The notes: generated by a model from the letters alone, not told the origin. DNA of 64,000 nucleotides from Prochlorococcus sp. AG-402-M18 (GCA_003216595.1 QCIQ01000003.1:1-64000); one strand, 5' to 3'. Numbered from the stretch's first letter, positions 25,157 to 34,793 are shown. Program-made: numbers and translations.

Positions 25157-25272
25157 AAGAATTATTTTTTCGCTAGATCAGCTAGAAGAATTAGAAAGTA
25201 CTATTTATACAGCTCTAAGGAATAGATATAAAAAAGCTTCATACACATTAAATAAACACATACCGTCCAGAC

Positions 25273-25360
25273 ATCACTCCATCAATGAGTGTTGTCTAGA
25301 TTGGTTTTGAAAATCATATAGATAAAACATACTAAAAACTCAAATCTGTTTGCGCACTAG
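25273..25360. repeat. degenerate dispersed repeat B, copy 2
   Basis: Second copy of the B repeat (see 23803). The order B2 then A2 mirrors B1 then A1 upstream, so the pair behaves as one unit on either side of cynS. Confidence 0.55.
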
Positions 25361-25414
25361 TTTTCTCAACAGGGGTTCTTATTAGCAATCATCATTTTTT
25401 CTGAAACTTGCTTT

Positions 25415-25574
25415 CTGTTAGTTATTAGTAATAGAAACCTGATTGAAATAGAATAAAGAAATAGGGGTGAGAATGTTAAGCCATTCATACACCATCCACA
25501 CATTGTAATACCGCTGAGATCCTATGGCATCAAAGGAGATTAACTACTGGCTAATGAAGTGTGTGCCTTGAATT
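25415..25574. repeat. repeat A copy 2, relic of the EVE gene 5' region
   Basis: Aligns with 26047-26205: CTGTTAGTTATTAGTAATAGAAACCTGATTGAAATAGAATAAAGAA is nearly identical, and 25533-25574 (GAGATTAACTACTGGCTAATGAAGTGTGTGCC) corresponds to the first codons of the EVE gene (INYWLMKSEP). The reading frame then dies. It is a partial, degenerate duplication of that promoter and gene start. Confidence 0.65.
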
Positions 25575-25608
25575 ATTGAGAAAGCTCAGAAGCGAATAAT
25601 GAACTTAA

Positions 25609-25923
25609 TCAATTTTCCCCTTTAGGCTTCTCTTCCTCAACAAACTTTTCTTCCTCAACAGGTTTTTCTTCCTCAACAGGCTTTTCTTCCTCAACAGGCT
25701 TTTCTTCCTCAACAGGCTTTTCTTCCTCAACTGGCTTTTCTTCCTCAACTAGCTTTTCTTCCTCAACTGGCTTTTCTTCCTCAACTAGCTTCTCTTCCTC
25801 AACAGGCTTTTCTTCCTCAATTGGCTTCTCTTCTCCTTCAGGAAAAATTCCTTTTAAGAATTCAGAAAGTTTTTGGAAAAGTTCCTTTACATACTCAATC
25901 AGTTTCTGTAGAAAGTTTTTCAT
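25609..25923 (-). CDS. hexapeptide-repeat protein (KPVEEE)n with amphipathic N-terminus
   Basis: A 104-aa protein in two parts. Residues 1-32 (MKNFLQKLIEYVKELFQKLSEFLKGIFPEGEE) form an amphipathic helix with hydrophobic i/i+3/i+4 spacing that could lie on a membrane or pack as a coiled coil. Residues 33-98 are eleven tandem KPVEEE hexapeptides (variants KPIEEE, KLVEEE, KFVEEE), ending KPKGEN. The tail is extremely acidic and probably extended or polyproline-like. The Lys/Pro/Val/Glu tail resembles TonB-type or spacer linkers only in composition. No function can be named. Confidence 0.75.
   Translation of the reverse strand: MKNFLQKLIEYVKELFQKLSEFLKGIFPEGEEKPIEEEKPVEEEKLVEEEKPVEEEKLVEEEKPVEEEKPVEEEKPVEEEKPVEEEKPVEEEKFVEEEKPKGEN
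25630..25827. repeat. 18-bp in-frame tandem repeat
   Basis: Eleven 18-bp units (TTCCTCAACAGGCTTTTC and variants on the plus strand) encode the KPVEEE hexapeptide. Several adjacent units are identical at DNA level, pointing to recent slippage or recombination. Loss or gain of any unit keeps the frame. Confidence 0.92.
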
Positions 25924-26046
25924 ATAAAGTTTCCAAAAAGAAATAAGATTTACTTATATAAAAACATCTACACATTCTCAAGTCATTCGCAAATAATACT
26001 TATTGCGCTCAAAGTACAGAAATATTTTTGATCTGGTTTTTAATCT

Positions 26047-26205
26047 GCTAACTATTAGTAATAGAAACTTGATTGAAATAGAATAAAGAAAAGAGATGGA
26101 AGAATGAGGTTTCATTCCAACTCCATTCCAACCATCAAGAATAACTAAAATTAACGACTATGACTGAGATTAACTATTGGCTTATGAAAAGTGAGCCAGA
26201 AGCTT
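26047..26205. repeat. repeat A copy 3, intact promoter and start of the EVE gene
   Basis: The copy attached to the functional gene. Aligns with 25415-25574 over roughly 150 bases with many substitutions and small gaps. A shorter piece (TTTCATTCCAACTCCATTCC) is also found at 21243-21272. Confidence 0.65.
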
Positions 26206-26627
26206 ACAGTATTAAAGATTTGCAAAAGGAAGAAAAAACTCTCTGGGATGGAATTCGAAACTATCAGGCTAGAAACTTTATGAGGTCAATGAAAATTGGT
26301 GATCAAGCTTTTTTTTATCATTCAAATACTAAGCCGCCAGGAATAGTTGGTCTAATGGAAATTATTGAGACACACTTAATCGACCCATTCCAGTTTGATG
26401 AAAGTTCAAAGTACTTTGACAAAAAATCAAAGCAAGAAAAACCTCGTTGGGATTGTGTGAAGACTAAATATATCTGTGAATTTAAAAATATGATTACTTT
26501 AAAGGAGTTATCTGAAACTTATACATCTGAAGAACTAACTCTAGTTCGAAAAGGTAACAGGCTATCAATCATGCCAATTAATAAAAAAATCGCTATGGAG
26601 CTTCTTAAAAAGCTCAAGAAAAATTAA
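26160..26627 (+). CDS. EVE-domain protein
   Basis: A 155-aa single-domain EVE protein (Thy28/thymocyte nuclear protein 1 type, PUA-like fold). Motifs include NYWLMKSEPEAYSIKDL, LWDGIRNYQARNFMRSMKIGDQAFFYHSN, PGIVGLMEI and the C-terminal ELTLVRKGNRLSIMPI. EVE domains bind modified bases such as 5-methylcytosine and are often linked to restriction or RNA modification. No such partner lies adjacent here. The RBS region is part of repeat A. Confidence 0.92.
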   Translation: MTEINYWLMKSEPEAYSIKDLQKEEKTLWDGIRNYQARNFMRSMKIGDQAFFYHSNTKPPGIVGLMEIIETHLIDPFQFDESSKYFDKKSKQEKPRWDCVKTKYICEFKNMITLKELSETYTSEELTLVRKGNRLSIMPINKKIAMELLKKLKKN

Positions 26628-26628
26628 T

Positions 26629-26892
26629 TTAAAAAGAATGTGATCCAAACATATTCCCAATATAAAGACGTGTTATCAACCTGGAACTGATACCATTTTG
26701 GATCAAAAACCCCGCAAGCGCAGCTTGTAAAAGCCTATATTGATCCCAATTTGGATGGTTCTCAATATAAACCTTCATAGCTTGTTGAATTTGCTTGGGT
26801 ATTTCTGTTTGAAAACTAATTGTATCCTCAGATTCCAGAACTTTCGAACTTTGGACCAAGCTTTGTTCTTCCATAAAATCAATATTTTTCAT
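26629..26892 (-). CDS. DUF2811 family protein
   Basis: An 87-aa protein of the cyanobacterial DUF2811 family, recognised by the block FQTEIPKQIQQAMKVYIENHPNWDQYRLLQAALAGFLIQNGISSRLITRLYIGNMF. Function unknown. It ends two bases after the convergent EVE gene, leaving no space for separate terminators. Residues 1-28 are a variable polar lead; an internal start at MEEQSL is possible. Confidence 0.85.
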   Translation of the reverse strand: MKNIDFMEEQSLVQSSKVLESEDTISFQTEIPKQIQQAMKVYIENHPNWDQYRLLQAALAGFLIQNGISSRLITRLYIGNMFGSHSF

Positions 26893-27192
26893 TTAAAAGA
26901 TTTTTAAGATTTAACCAACTGCAAACTACTCTCAAAAACAAATCTATAAAAAAAGCTTCTCGGGCTGTCTCATTCTCAGATCAAGCACACAACTACTTTC
27001 ACAAAGAAAATATAAGCGATACTTATATTTTCTTTGTGAAAGCATTTAAAAACCAAATCCAATTGATAATGTCCTACCTTTTTCCACAGTAAATAGTAAA
27101 AGCTTAGTTGATGGGATCAATCCTGTGGAAAAGATGTGAGTTGATTCCGCTTTTGTTTGGGGAAAATTTGAAAAACTTTTAGTTAAGTTCTC
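26893..27192. other. 300-base intergenic region with 21-bp palindrome and paired TTTTCCACA boxes
   Basis: Besides the inverted repeat listed separately, TTTTCCACA occurs at 27080-27088 on the plus strand and again, inverted, at 27124-27132. That 9-mer matches the DnaA-box variant commonly used in cyanobacteria. No ORF. Confidence 0.6.
26996..27042. repeat. perfect 21-bp inverted repeat with 5-base loop
   Basis: CTTTCACAAAGAAAATATAAG, loop CGATA, then CTTATATTTTCTTTGTGAAAG: 21 of 21 bases pair. It is mostly A/T and not followed by a T-run outside the stem, so it does not look like a standard terminator, although it lies where DUF1818/rpoZ transcription would end. Confidence 0.95.
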
Positions 27193-27573
27193 TCACAAAT
27201 AGCCTGAATCCCACATTGTTCTCATTGCATTCGCAACATGGGTAGTTACATTTCTCGGCCAGTAGATCTCTGCTCCTCGATTTAACAGACTACTAGACGT
27301 CAAAATCAATCGGAGGTTCCATCCATATTGGTCACCTTTCAAAATTGCCAACCAAGGGCTACGTTCTAATTCCAAAGTGATATTCTCATCGCCCATTAAT
27401 TGTTCTTTCACTGCTTTGTATTGATCAGACAAATCTATTACTAACTTAACTAGATTTTCCCACTCTGATTCATTCAATTCTATTGCCCAAGTCTCACCTC
27501 CTATAAGCGTAGAAAAGTTATCTCTAGATGAATCTCTAATTATTCTCCAACCTTGACCTTCTTTTTTTTTCAC
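27193..27573 (-). CDS. DUF1818 family protein
   Basis: A 126-aa cyanobacterial DUF1818 protein: GQGWRIIRDSSRDNFSTLIGGETWAIELNESEWENLVKLV and LMGDENITLELERSPWLAILKGD...LRLILTSSSLLNRGAEIYWP match the family layout. Function unknown. GTG start directly abutting the rpoZ stop (TAG-GTG), so it is co-transcribed and probably translationally coupled with rpoZ, an arrangement that hints at a conserved operon. Confidence 0.87.
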   Translation of the reverse strand: MKKKEGQGWRIIRDSSRDNFSTLIGGETWAIELNESEWENLVKLVIDLSDQYKAVKEQLMGDENITLELERSPWLAILKGDQYGWNLRLILTSSSLLNRGAEIYWPRNVTTHVANAMRTMWDSGYL

Positions 27574-27807
27574 CTAACCAGGTAATAGATCCGGCTGATC
27601 TTGTTCATCACTTAGTTCAATTATTGCTCTTTGTACTGGCTTGACTGTTGATTCTTCTAAGAGTCCATCAAAATCATCAAATCTTCTTTGCTTTGCTCTA
27701 AAAGCAATCCTCACAGTAGTGAGGTAGCGATTAGTGGAATGCCTGACGAGGCTCTCGCCTCTTTTTGCTAAATCCTTGGAATTAACTCCTGAGCCTGATT
27801 TAATCAC
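27574..27807 (-). CDS. rpoZ: RNA polymerase omega subunit
   Basis: A 77-aa omega subunit with the cyanobacterial features [24 protein letters not shown] and a C-terminal [22 protein letters not shown]. Omega helps fold and assemble beta' in the RNA polymerase core and supports light and sigma-factor acclimation in cyanobacteria. Normal length. First gene of the rpoZ-DUF1818 pair; diverges from the DnaK-like gene. Confidence 0.93.
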   Translation of the reverse strand: MIKSGSGVNSKDLAKRGESLVRHSTNRYLTTVRIAFRAKQRRFDDFDGLLEESTVKPVQRAIIELSDEQDQPDLLPG

Positions 27808-27954
27808 ACTTAAAATTTTATTGTTGTTTTATTCTAGGAGAGAATCCTTCATTTCTATATTTTGCGCCAAATAATAACAGTGATGTTAGTTTTTCTAGAC
27901 TCACTTAATTATTGACTGATTCTTGCTGCACCTATTAAACATTCACTAAGAAAG

Positions 27955-29580
27955 ATGGAAAAAAATAGTATCGATCAATTCGAAAACATCCATCGATCTA
28001 AAATCAATACTAGTAACTTTGGAACCTTAGCTATCGATTTAGGGAGTTCAACAACAGTAGTTGTTTTTCAAAGAGAGAATGGACAACCTCCTGAACTTTT
28101 AGATCTACCTCCAATTACTCGAGCCCCCGGAGAGATACCAAGCTTAATTTGGAAATCATCAGAGAAAGAAGAATGCTATTTAATTGGACAAGAAATTATA
28201 GATTTAAATCTCATTGATGAAAAAGAAAATAACTTAAGTCAAGATTTTAAAAGATGGATAGGATCAAGCGAAATTGCCCCTGTATATGACTCGAAAATAT
28301 CCCCAGAGAAAGCAGGTGAGATTTTAATTCACACTATTTTGGGAAAAGTCTCAGAGCAGGTAACTATCAAAAGACTAGTATTAACTGCTCCAGTAGATAC
28401 ATATCGAGAATATAGAAAATGGTTAGTCAATGTATGTAATTCCCTAGAAGTAAAGGAAATTGCATTAGTTGATGAACCTACTGCTGCTGCAATGGGCGCA
28501 GGACTGGAGCCTGGGTCAAAATTACTTGTTTTAGATTTTGGAGGAAGCACAATTGATATGTCAATTGTTGCTTTAGAGGGAGGAGAAGGGAAAGCTTCTC
28601 CAATTGCTCAACTTGTCAGATTTGATGGAAAAAATTTAGAGGGAAAAAGTAAACAAGTTCTTCGTACAGCGAAAGTTCTAGGGAAATCAGGACTTCGGTT
28701 AGGCGGTAAAGATATAGACAGATGGATATCTCATCATTTATTACCAGAAGAGAAACCAACCAATGCAATCTTGAGAAAAGCTGAGGAGCTCAAATGTGAA
28801 TTAAGCAATATAAAAATAAAAGAAACTTTAGTTATCACTAAACAAGTAAAAAATAATAAGAATGAAGAAAAATTTCTAAAACTATCAAAAAAAGGACTTG
28901 AAGAATTGCTTATAGAAAAAGGACTCTTAGAAAGTATTGAAAAGCTTTTCAAGCAAACAGTTAATATCGCAAAACGAAATTCATTTGAATTAAAAGATCT
29001 TGATAGTGTTGTCTTAGTCGGAGGAGGATCACGAATACCTTTAATTAAAAATTATATAAGTAATATCTGCAACTCCATTCCTTTTTTGACTCCTCCCCCT
29101 ATTGAAGCAATTGCATTGGGAGCATTAAATCTAACACCAGGTGTTCAAGTTAAAGATGTACTTAATAAAGGGGTAAGCTTAAGATGCTGGAATAAAAAAC
29201 ATGAGAAGCACATATGGCATCCTCTTTTTCTAGCAGGTCAAACATGGCCAACAAATAAACCTTTAGAAATAATTTTATCTGCGAGTATTAATGATCAATT
29301 AAGCATAGATTTAATAATTGGAGAGCCTCAGGAAGAGGGATCAAAGGAGATTATTTATATTAATGGACTACCCAGTTTAAAAACAATAGAATCTAAAGAT
29401 ATAGTAAAGAGGATAAATAATACTATAATTTCAATTCCTCTACATCCTCCTGGTAAAATAGATCAAGATTGTATTAAATTAATTTTTAATATTAATGAAA
29501 ATTGTCAACTTGAGATTGAAGGTATCGATTTACGAAATAGCAATGAAATAACTAATAAAAATCTTGGAGAAATTAGATAA
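27955..29580 (+). CDS. Hsp70/DnaK-like protein with divergent C-terminus
   Basis: A 541-aa actin/Hsp70-fold ATPase. Phosphate-1 LAIDLGSSTTVVVF (25-38), connect-1 LVDEPTAAAMGAG, phosphate-2 VLDFGGSTIDMSIV and adenosine loop VVLVGGGSRIPLIKNYI are present. Typical DnaK is ~640 aa; here the substrate-binding beta domain is short and divergent (LTPGVQVKDVLNKGVSLRCWNKKH...), and the helical lid is missing. It is a specialised Hsp70 relative found in cyanobacteria, not the housekeeping DnaK. The client is unknown, and no dnaJ or grpE lies nearby. Confidence 0.85.
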   Translation: MEKNSIDQFENIHRSKINTSNFGTLAIDLGSSTTVVVFQRENGQPPELLDLPPITRAPGEIPSLIWKSSEKEECYLIGQEIIDLNLIDEKENNLSQDFKRWIGSSEIAPVYDSKISPEKAGEILIHTILGKVSEQVTIKRLVLTAPVDTYREYRKWLVNVCNSLEVKEIALVDEPTAAAMGAGLEPGSKLLVLDFGGSTIDMSIVALEGGEGKASPIAQLVRFDGKNLEGKSKQVLRTAKVLGKSGLRLGGKDIDRWISHHLLPEEKPTNAILRKAEELKCELSNIKIKETLVITKQVKNNKNEEKFLKLSKKGLEELLIEKGLLESIEKLFKQTVNIAKRNSFELKDLDSVVLVGGGSRIPLIKNYISNICNSIPFLTPPPIEAIALGALNLTPGVQVKDVLNKGVSLRCWNKKHEKHIWHPLFLAGQTWPTNKPLEIILSASINDQLSIDLIIGEPQEEGSKEIIYINGLPSLKTIESKDIVKRINNTIISIPLHPPGKIDQDCIKLIFNINENCQLEIEGIDLRNSNEITNKNLGEIR

Positions 29581-29607
29581 CTATCTTATATTTGTAAAAT
29601 TAATAGC

Positions 29608-30159
29608 TTATAGTTTTTTACATAAAAAGATTCCTTCTTCTCCATCAACTTCTCTTAATCTTAGATCAATAGCTTCATCTTTACTCGTGGGAACGATACG
29701 GCCACAAAAGTCTGGTTGAATTGGAACCTCTCTGTGGCCCCTATCCACCATCGCAAGAAGCATAACTCTTTTTGCCCGTCCCCATGAATTTAGAGCTTCT
29801 AATGCTGCTTTGATCGTTCTTCCTGTATATATAACATCATCAATTAAAACGACCTCTCTATCATCGACAGAAGAGGGCAAGTCAGTTACTTGCGCTATTC
29901 GAGTACCAACCCTTGCAAGATCATCTCTATGAAATGTTGGATCTAGACAACCATTCTCGATTGACTGGCCGGATAATTCCTCTAAATATTTTGCTAACAA
30001 TTTAGATAAATAAACTCCCCTAGTTGGTATTCCAAGAAGCAATAGTGAACTAATATTTGGAATTTTTTCCAAAATCTGAGAAGCCAATCTTTTTATGGTT
30101 CTATCAAGTTCTTTTTTTGAGAGGATTTCTATCTCTTTTTTTACTGCTTCATTTGGCAT
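29608..30159 (-). CDS. pyrR: bifunctional pyrimidine regulator / uracil phosphoribosyltransferase
   Basis: A 183-aa type I phosphoribosyltransferase. The PRPP loop VVLIDDVIYTGRTIKAAL and flanking SSLLLLGIPTRGVYLSK, VGTRIAQVTDLP identify PyrR. In Gram-positives it binds pyr mRNA leaders to attenuate transcription and has UPRT activity. No pyr operon is adjacent here, so a salvage role or trans regulation is possible. Normal length; lone gene convergent with the DnaK-like gene. Confidence 0.93.
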   Translation of the reverse strand: MPNEAVKKEIEILSKKELDRTIKRLASQILEKIPNISSLLLLGIPTRGVYLSKLLAKYLEELSGQSIENGCLDPTFHRDDLARVGTRIAQVTDLPSSVDDREVVLIDDVIYTGRTIKAALEALNSWGRAKRVMLLAMVDRGHREVPIQPDFCGRIVPTSKDEAIDLRLREVDGEEGIFLCKKL

Positions 30160-30319
30160 ATTTTAAAGTCCTAAAAATTTTATTTTTTCTTAGGAATAGT
30201 TGAAATACTTTTTTAATCTAATAGGGAAAAGCTAACCAAACATCAAACTATTAGCCTGTTTACCTATTAGGAAGTAATTTAATACAAAAGAAAAACATTA
30301 TTAGGAACAATTTCTTTGA

Positions 30320-31945
30320 ATGTCAAACAGTAACGCCGCTGTTTCAAAAAGCAAAGTTAAAGTAGCGCCAGTGGTATTGGCGATACTTGATGGTTGGGGG
30401 CACTCTGAAGAAACTAATCACAATTCTATTAAACAAGCATCTACCCCTGTAATGGATGCTTTATGGCATGCCTATCCTCATACTCTTATTGAAGCGAGCG
30501 GAGCAGATGTTGGACTACCAGACAATCAAATGGGGAACTCTGAAGTTGGACATCTAACTATCGGAGCAGGGAGGATAATTCAGCAAGAATTAGTTCGAAT
30601 ATCTAATACAGTTAAAGAAAATAAATTAATTAAAAATACTGCTCTTAATGAATTTTCTAAAACTTTAAAAAAGAAAGGAGGAACTCTGCATATCATGGGG
30701 CTTTGCTCCGATGGAGGGGTTCATAGCCATATCAATCATTTGTGCGGATTAATACAATGGGCTGCTGAAAAAAAATTAACAAATGTCTCATTACACCTTT
30801 TCACCGATGGAAGAGACACCTCAGCGAAAAGTGCTTCAAAATATATAAAGGAAATAGAAAGTACAATCAAATCAACAGGAGTAGGAGAGATTTCTTCAAT
30901 TTGCGGAAGATATTGGGCTATGGATCGAGATAATCGATGGGAAAGGACTTTAAAAGCTTATGAATTGCTTACTGATCCAGACTTTAAGATTAGCGATCTT
31001 TCAGCAGAAGAAAGTTTAAATAAAAGCTATGAAGACGGTATAACTGATGAATTTATTGAACCCGTTAGGCTTTCCTCCTCCTTCTTAAAGGATGATGATG
31101 GAGTAGTTTTTTTTAATTTTCGCCCCGATAGAGCCAGGCAACTAGTTAAGGCTCTTAAATTGAAAGATTTCGATGGCTTTGAGAGAAAAAATAAAAGAGA
31201 TATTGACTTACTTACTTTTACACAATATGAATCAGGGCTTCCTGTCTCGGTTGCTTTTCCACCTGAACCACTAAATGATTTATTAGGTCAAGTAGTCTCT
31301 AATCATGGACTAAACCAATATCGGACAGCTGAAACAGAAAAATATCCACACGTCACATATTTTTTAAATGGAGGTATTGAAAAGCCATTAAAAGGAGAAG
31401 TAAGACATCTTGTTCCTTCTCCAAGAGTTGCAACTTATGATCTACAGCCTGAAATGTCGGCAGATGAGCTAACTGATAGTTGCATCAAAGCAATTGAAAC
31501 TGGAATTTACTCATTAGTAGTAATTAATTTTGCAAATCCAGATATGGTTGGACATTCAGGAATAATGAAAGCAGCTATTAAAGCTAATGAAAAAGTTGAT
31601 AGCTGTGTTGGGAAATTATTAAATTCAATAGGTAAGCTAGGGGGATCGCTTCTAATAACAGCTGATCATGGTAATTCAGAAATGATGTTAGGACCAGATG
31701 GCCAACCATGGACCGCGCATACAACAAATCCTGTGCCAGTTATACTTGTAGAAGGGGAAAAACGTAAATTAAAGGGATATGGTAATGACATAAGACTAAG
31801 AGAGTGCGGAGGTGGATTATCTGATTTAGCTCCAACTCTTCTACACCTATTAAATTTACCAAAACCAAAAGCAATGACTGGGTCATCACTTATTGAACCA
31901 ATCAACCTTCCTAAAAAGAGCAATCTTATTCCTCAACCAGCATAA
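30320..31945 (+). CDS. gpmI: 2,3-bisphosphoglycerate-independent phosphoglycerate mutase
   Basis: A 541-aa cofactor-independent mutase interconverting 3- and 2-phosphoglycerate in glycolysis. The alkaline-phosphatase-fold metal motif is ILDGWGHSE, the nucleophile Ser lies in [17 protein letters not shown], and ligands [16 protein letters not shown] and [11 protein letters not shown] are visible. Length is normal. The next gene, secG, starts 7 bases after its stop, so the pair forms one transcript. Confidence 0.96.
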   Translation: MSNSNAAVSKSKVKVAPVVLAILDGWGHSEETNHNSIKQASTPVMDALWHAYPHTLIEASGADVGLPDNQMGNSEVGHLTIGAGRIIQQELVRISNTVKENKLIKNTALNEFSKTLKKKGGTLHIMGLCSDGGVHSHINHLCGLIQWAAEKKLTNVSLHLFTDGRDTSAKSASKYIKEIESTIKSTGVGEISSICGRYWAMDRDNRWERTLKAYELLTDPDFKISDLSAEESLNKSYEDGITDEFIEPVRLSSSFLKDDDGVVFFNFRPDRARQLVKALKLKDFDGFERKNKRDIDLLTFTQYESGLPVSVAFPPEPLNDLLGQVVSNHGLNQYRTAETEKYPHVTYFLNGGIEKPLKGEVRHLVPSPRVATYDLQPEMSADELTDSCIKAIETGIYSLVVINFANPDMVGHSGIMKAAIKANEKVDSCVGKLLNSIGKLGGSLLITADHGNSEMMLGPDGQPWTAHTTNPVPVILVEGEKRKLKGYGNDIRLRECGGGLSDLAPTLLHLLNLPKPKAMTGSSLIEPINLPKKSNLIPQPA

Positions 31946-31952
31946 TAAAAAA

Positions 31953-32183
31953 ATGATCATTCCACTTTTATCCTGGGCTTGGGCAATTTCAGGGGCTTTT
32001 CTAATACTATTAGTTCTTCTTCACAGCCCAAAAGGAGATGGAATGGGTGGCCTAGCATCTAGCGGAAGCTCTATGTTCACAAGTGCAAGTAGCGCAGAAT
32101 CCACCTTAAATAGAGCAACCTGGGCATGTCTTCTTTTGTTTTTAACCCTTGCTATTATTCTTAGTGCAGGCTGGTTAAAATAA
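31953..32183 (+). CDS. secG: preprotein translocase subunit SecG
   Basis: A 76-aa inner/thylakoid membrane protein of the SecYEG translocon. Two transmembrane helices (SWAWAISGAFLILLVLLHS and ATWACLLLFLTLAIILSAGWL) flank the conserved loop PKGDGMGGLASSGSSMFTSASS. The ORF track extends to 31893 inside gpmI; I use the ATG at 31953 (MIIPLLSWAW) because it fits the usual length and lies just after the gpmI stop. Confidence 0.93.
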   Translation: MIIPLLSWAWAISGAFLILLVLLHSPKGDGMGGLASSGSSMFTSASSAESTLNRATWACLLLFLTLAIILSAGWLK

Positions 32184-32212
32184 TTTCCTAAGATCTTCTT
32201 AAGTTTTTTTAT

Positions 32213-32341
32213 TTAATTCAGAAAAAAAAGGAATGCTTGACGAACGATAAGTTGCAACGACCAACTTCCACCAACTCTAAATCTTTGACATCTATCTAAA
32301 GCGTAATCCTCTATGTGATCCAAATAATTATCTACTCTCAT
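32213..32341 (-). CDS. possible small protein or gene remnant (42 aa)
   Basis: Minus frame from an ATG: MRVDNYLDHIEDYALDRCQRFRVGGSWSLQLIVRQAFLFFLN. The open frame extends upstream without a start codon (KKIEKWIKSFNLEQVER) before a stop, so it may be the 3' remnant of a longer gene. Protein-like composition, no family recognised. Confidence 0.35.
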   Translation of the reverse strand: MRVDNYLDHIEDYALDRCQRFRVGGSWSLQLIVRQAFLFFLN

Positions 32342-32585
32342 CCTCTCAACTTGTTCTAAATTGAATGACTTAATCCATTTTTCAATTTTTTTATAGTTTT
32401 ATACTTTTCTAAAGGCACTATGAAGAACATAATAGAACAATTTATGGGAATAATATCCGATATTGAACCTGTGCAGATTTGATTAGAAAAGAAAACAACA
32501 GAACAACACTTCAATAAAATTATTTCTTTATGCCCAGAGAAGAGGGACTCAAACTCAAGGTCGCTGAAGATTTATATAAATGGAC
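32342..32585. other. AT-rich spacer before the groEL terminator
   Basis: I see no complete ORF. The minus frame listed above continues to about 32390 without a start codon. The rest is unremarkable. Confidence 0.5.
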
Positions 32586-32617
32586 AAAAAAAGGGACTGG
32601 GGGTAAACCCAATCCCT
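32586..32617 (-). terminator. intrinsic terminator of groESL
   Basis: On the minus strand AGGGATTGGG-TTTACC-CCCAGTCCCT is a 10-bp stem with one G-T pair, followed directly by TTTTTT. It lies about 37 bases beyond the groEL stop. Confidence 0.88.
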
Positions 32618-32653
32618 AGTTGAAGTAAAGGTTAAACTTAATCTTCTAACTAA

Positions 32654-34300
<1,647 letters not shown>

Positions 34301-34347
34301 TTAATTTCAAAAAGTTTTTGGTTTGGACATCAGCTAAAAGCTGAGTT

Positions 34348-34659
34348 TTAATTGACGACAGCAAGAATATCTTTCTCAGAGAGAAGTACGTACTCATCGC
34401 TGCCAAGTTTGATATCAGTACCTGCGTACTTGCTGTAGAGAACCTTGTCTCCAACACTTACTTCAGGAGATTGACGAGAACCATCTTCGTTACGTTTTCC
34501 AGGACCTACCTGAGCAACTTCACCGACTTGTGGTTTTTCTTTAGCAGTGTCGGGAAGCAATATGCCTCCCGCCGTCTTCTCTTCTGATTCAGAAACTTTT
34601 ACAAATACACGATCTCCGAGTGGCTTGACAGTGGAGACGCTGAGGGATACAGCTGCCAT
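34348..34659 (-). CDS. groES: 10 kDa co-chaperonin GroES
   Basis: A 103-aa GroES with [43 protein letters not shown], the mobile loop ([12 protein letters not shown]) that contacts GroEL, and the conserved [13 protein letters not shown]. First gene of groES-groEL, 62 bases before groEL. I find no CIRCE inverted repeat upstream but do find a K-box-like element. Confidence 0.97.
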
Positions 34660-34777
34660 AAATTAGTGCAGTAGCAAAAAAAACAAAAGCGCTTAGCGCA
34701 GACTCGATAAAGAGTATTACTCATTACCAACGGTATTAATTTATGCATCTAAGTAGTCTCAAGACCACATATATTCT

Positions 34778-34793
34778 GTGCGGTTGACCGAAC
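34778..34793 (-). promoter_or_regulatory. K-box-like element upstream of groES
   Basis: On the groES strand GTTCGGTCAACCGCAC fits the cyanobacterial K-box consensus GTTCGG-NNAN-CCNNAC at every fixed position. In Synechocystis this element was linked to light-responsive groESL expression. It lies about 120 bases upstream of the groES start in the shared groES/atpD divergent region. Confidence 0.7.

Larger units (their letters stand above)
25157..25608. other. repeat-filled intergenic stretch after cynS
   Basis: Holds repeat copies B2 and A2. A2 includes a decayed copy of the beginning of the EVE gene. The ORF-track entry 25125-25310 overlaps the end of cynS in another frame and is not supported. 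Confidence 0.6.

Noticed and set aside
25125-25310. 61-aa ORF overlapping the end of cynS
   Set aside because: Runs from inside cynS into repeat B2 in a different frame; composition is spacer-like.
25630-25827. Possible CRISPR or phage-type repeat
   Set aside because: The 18-bp units are contiguous and in frame, coding for a hexapeptide.
23919-26892. Defence island built around the EVE-domain gene
   Set aside because: EVE domains can occur in restriction systems, but no nuclease, methylase, helicase or toxin-antitoxin pair is adjacent.
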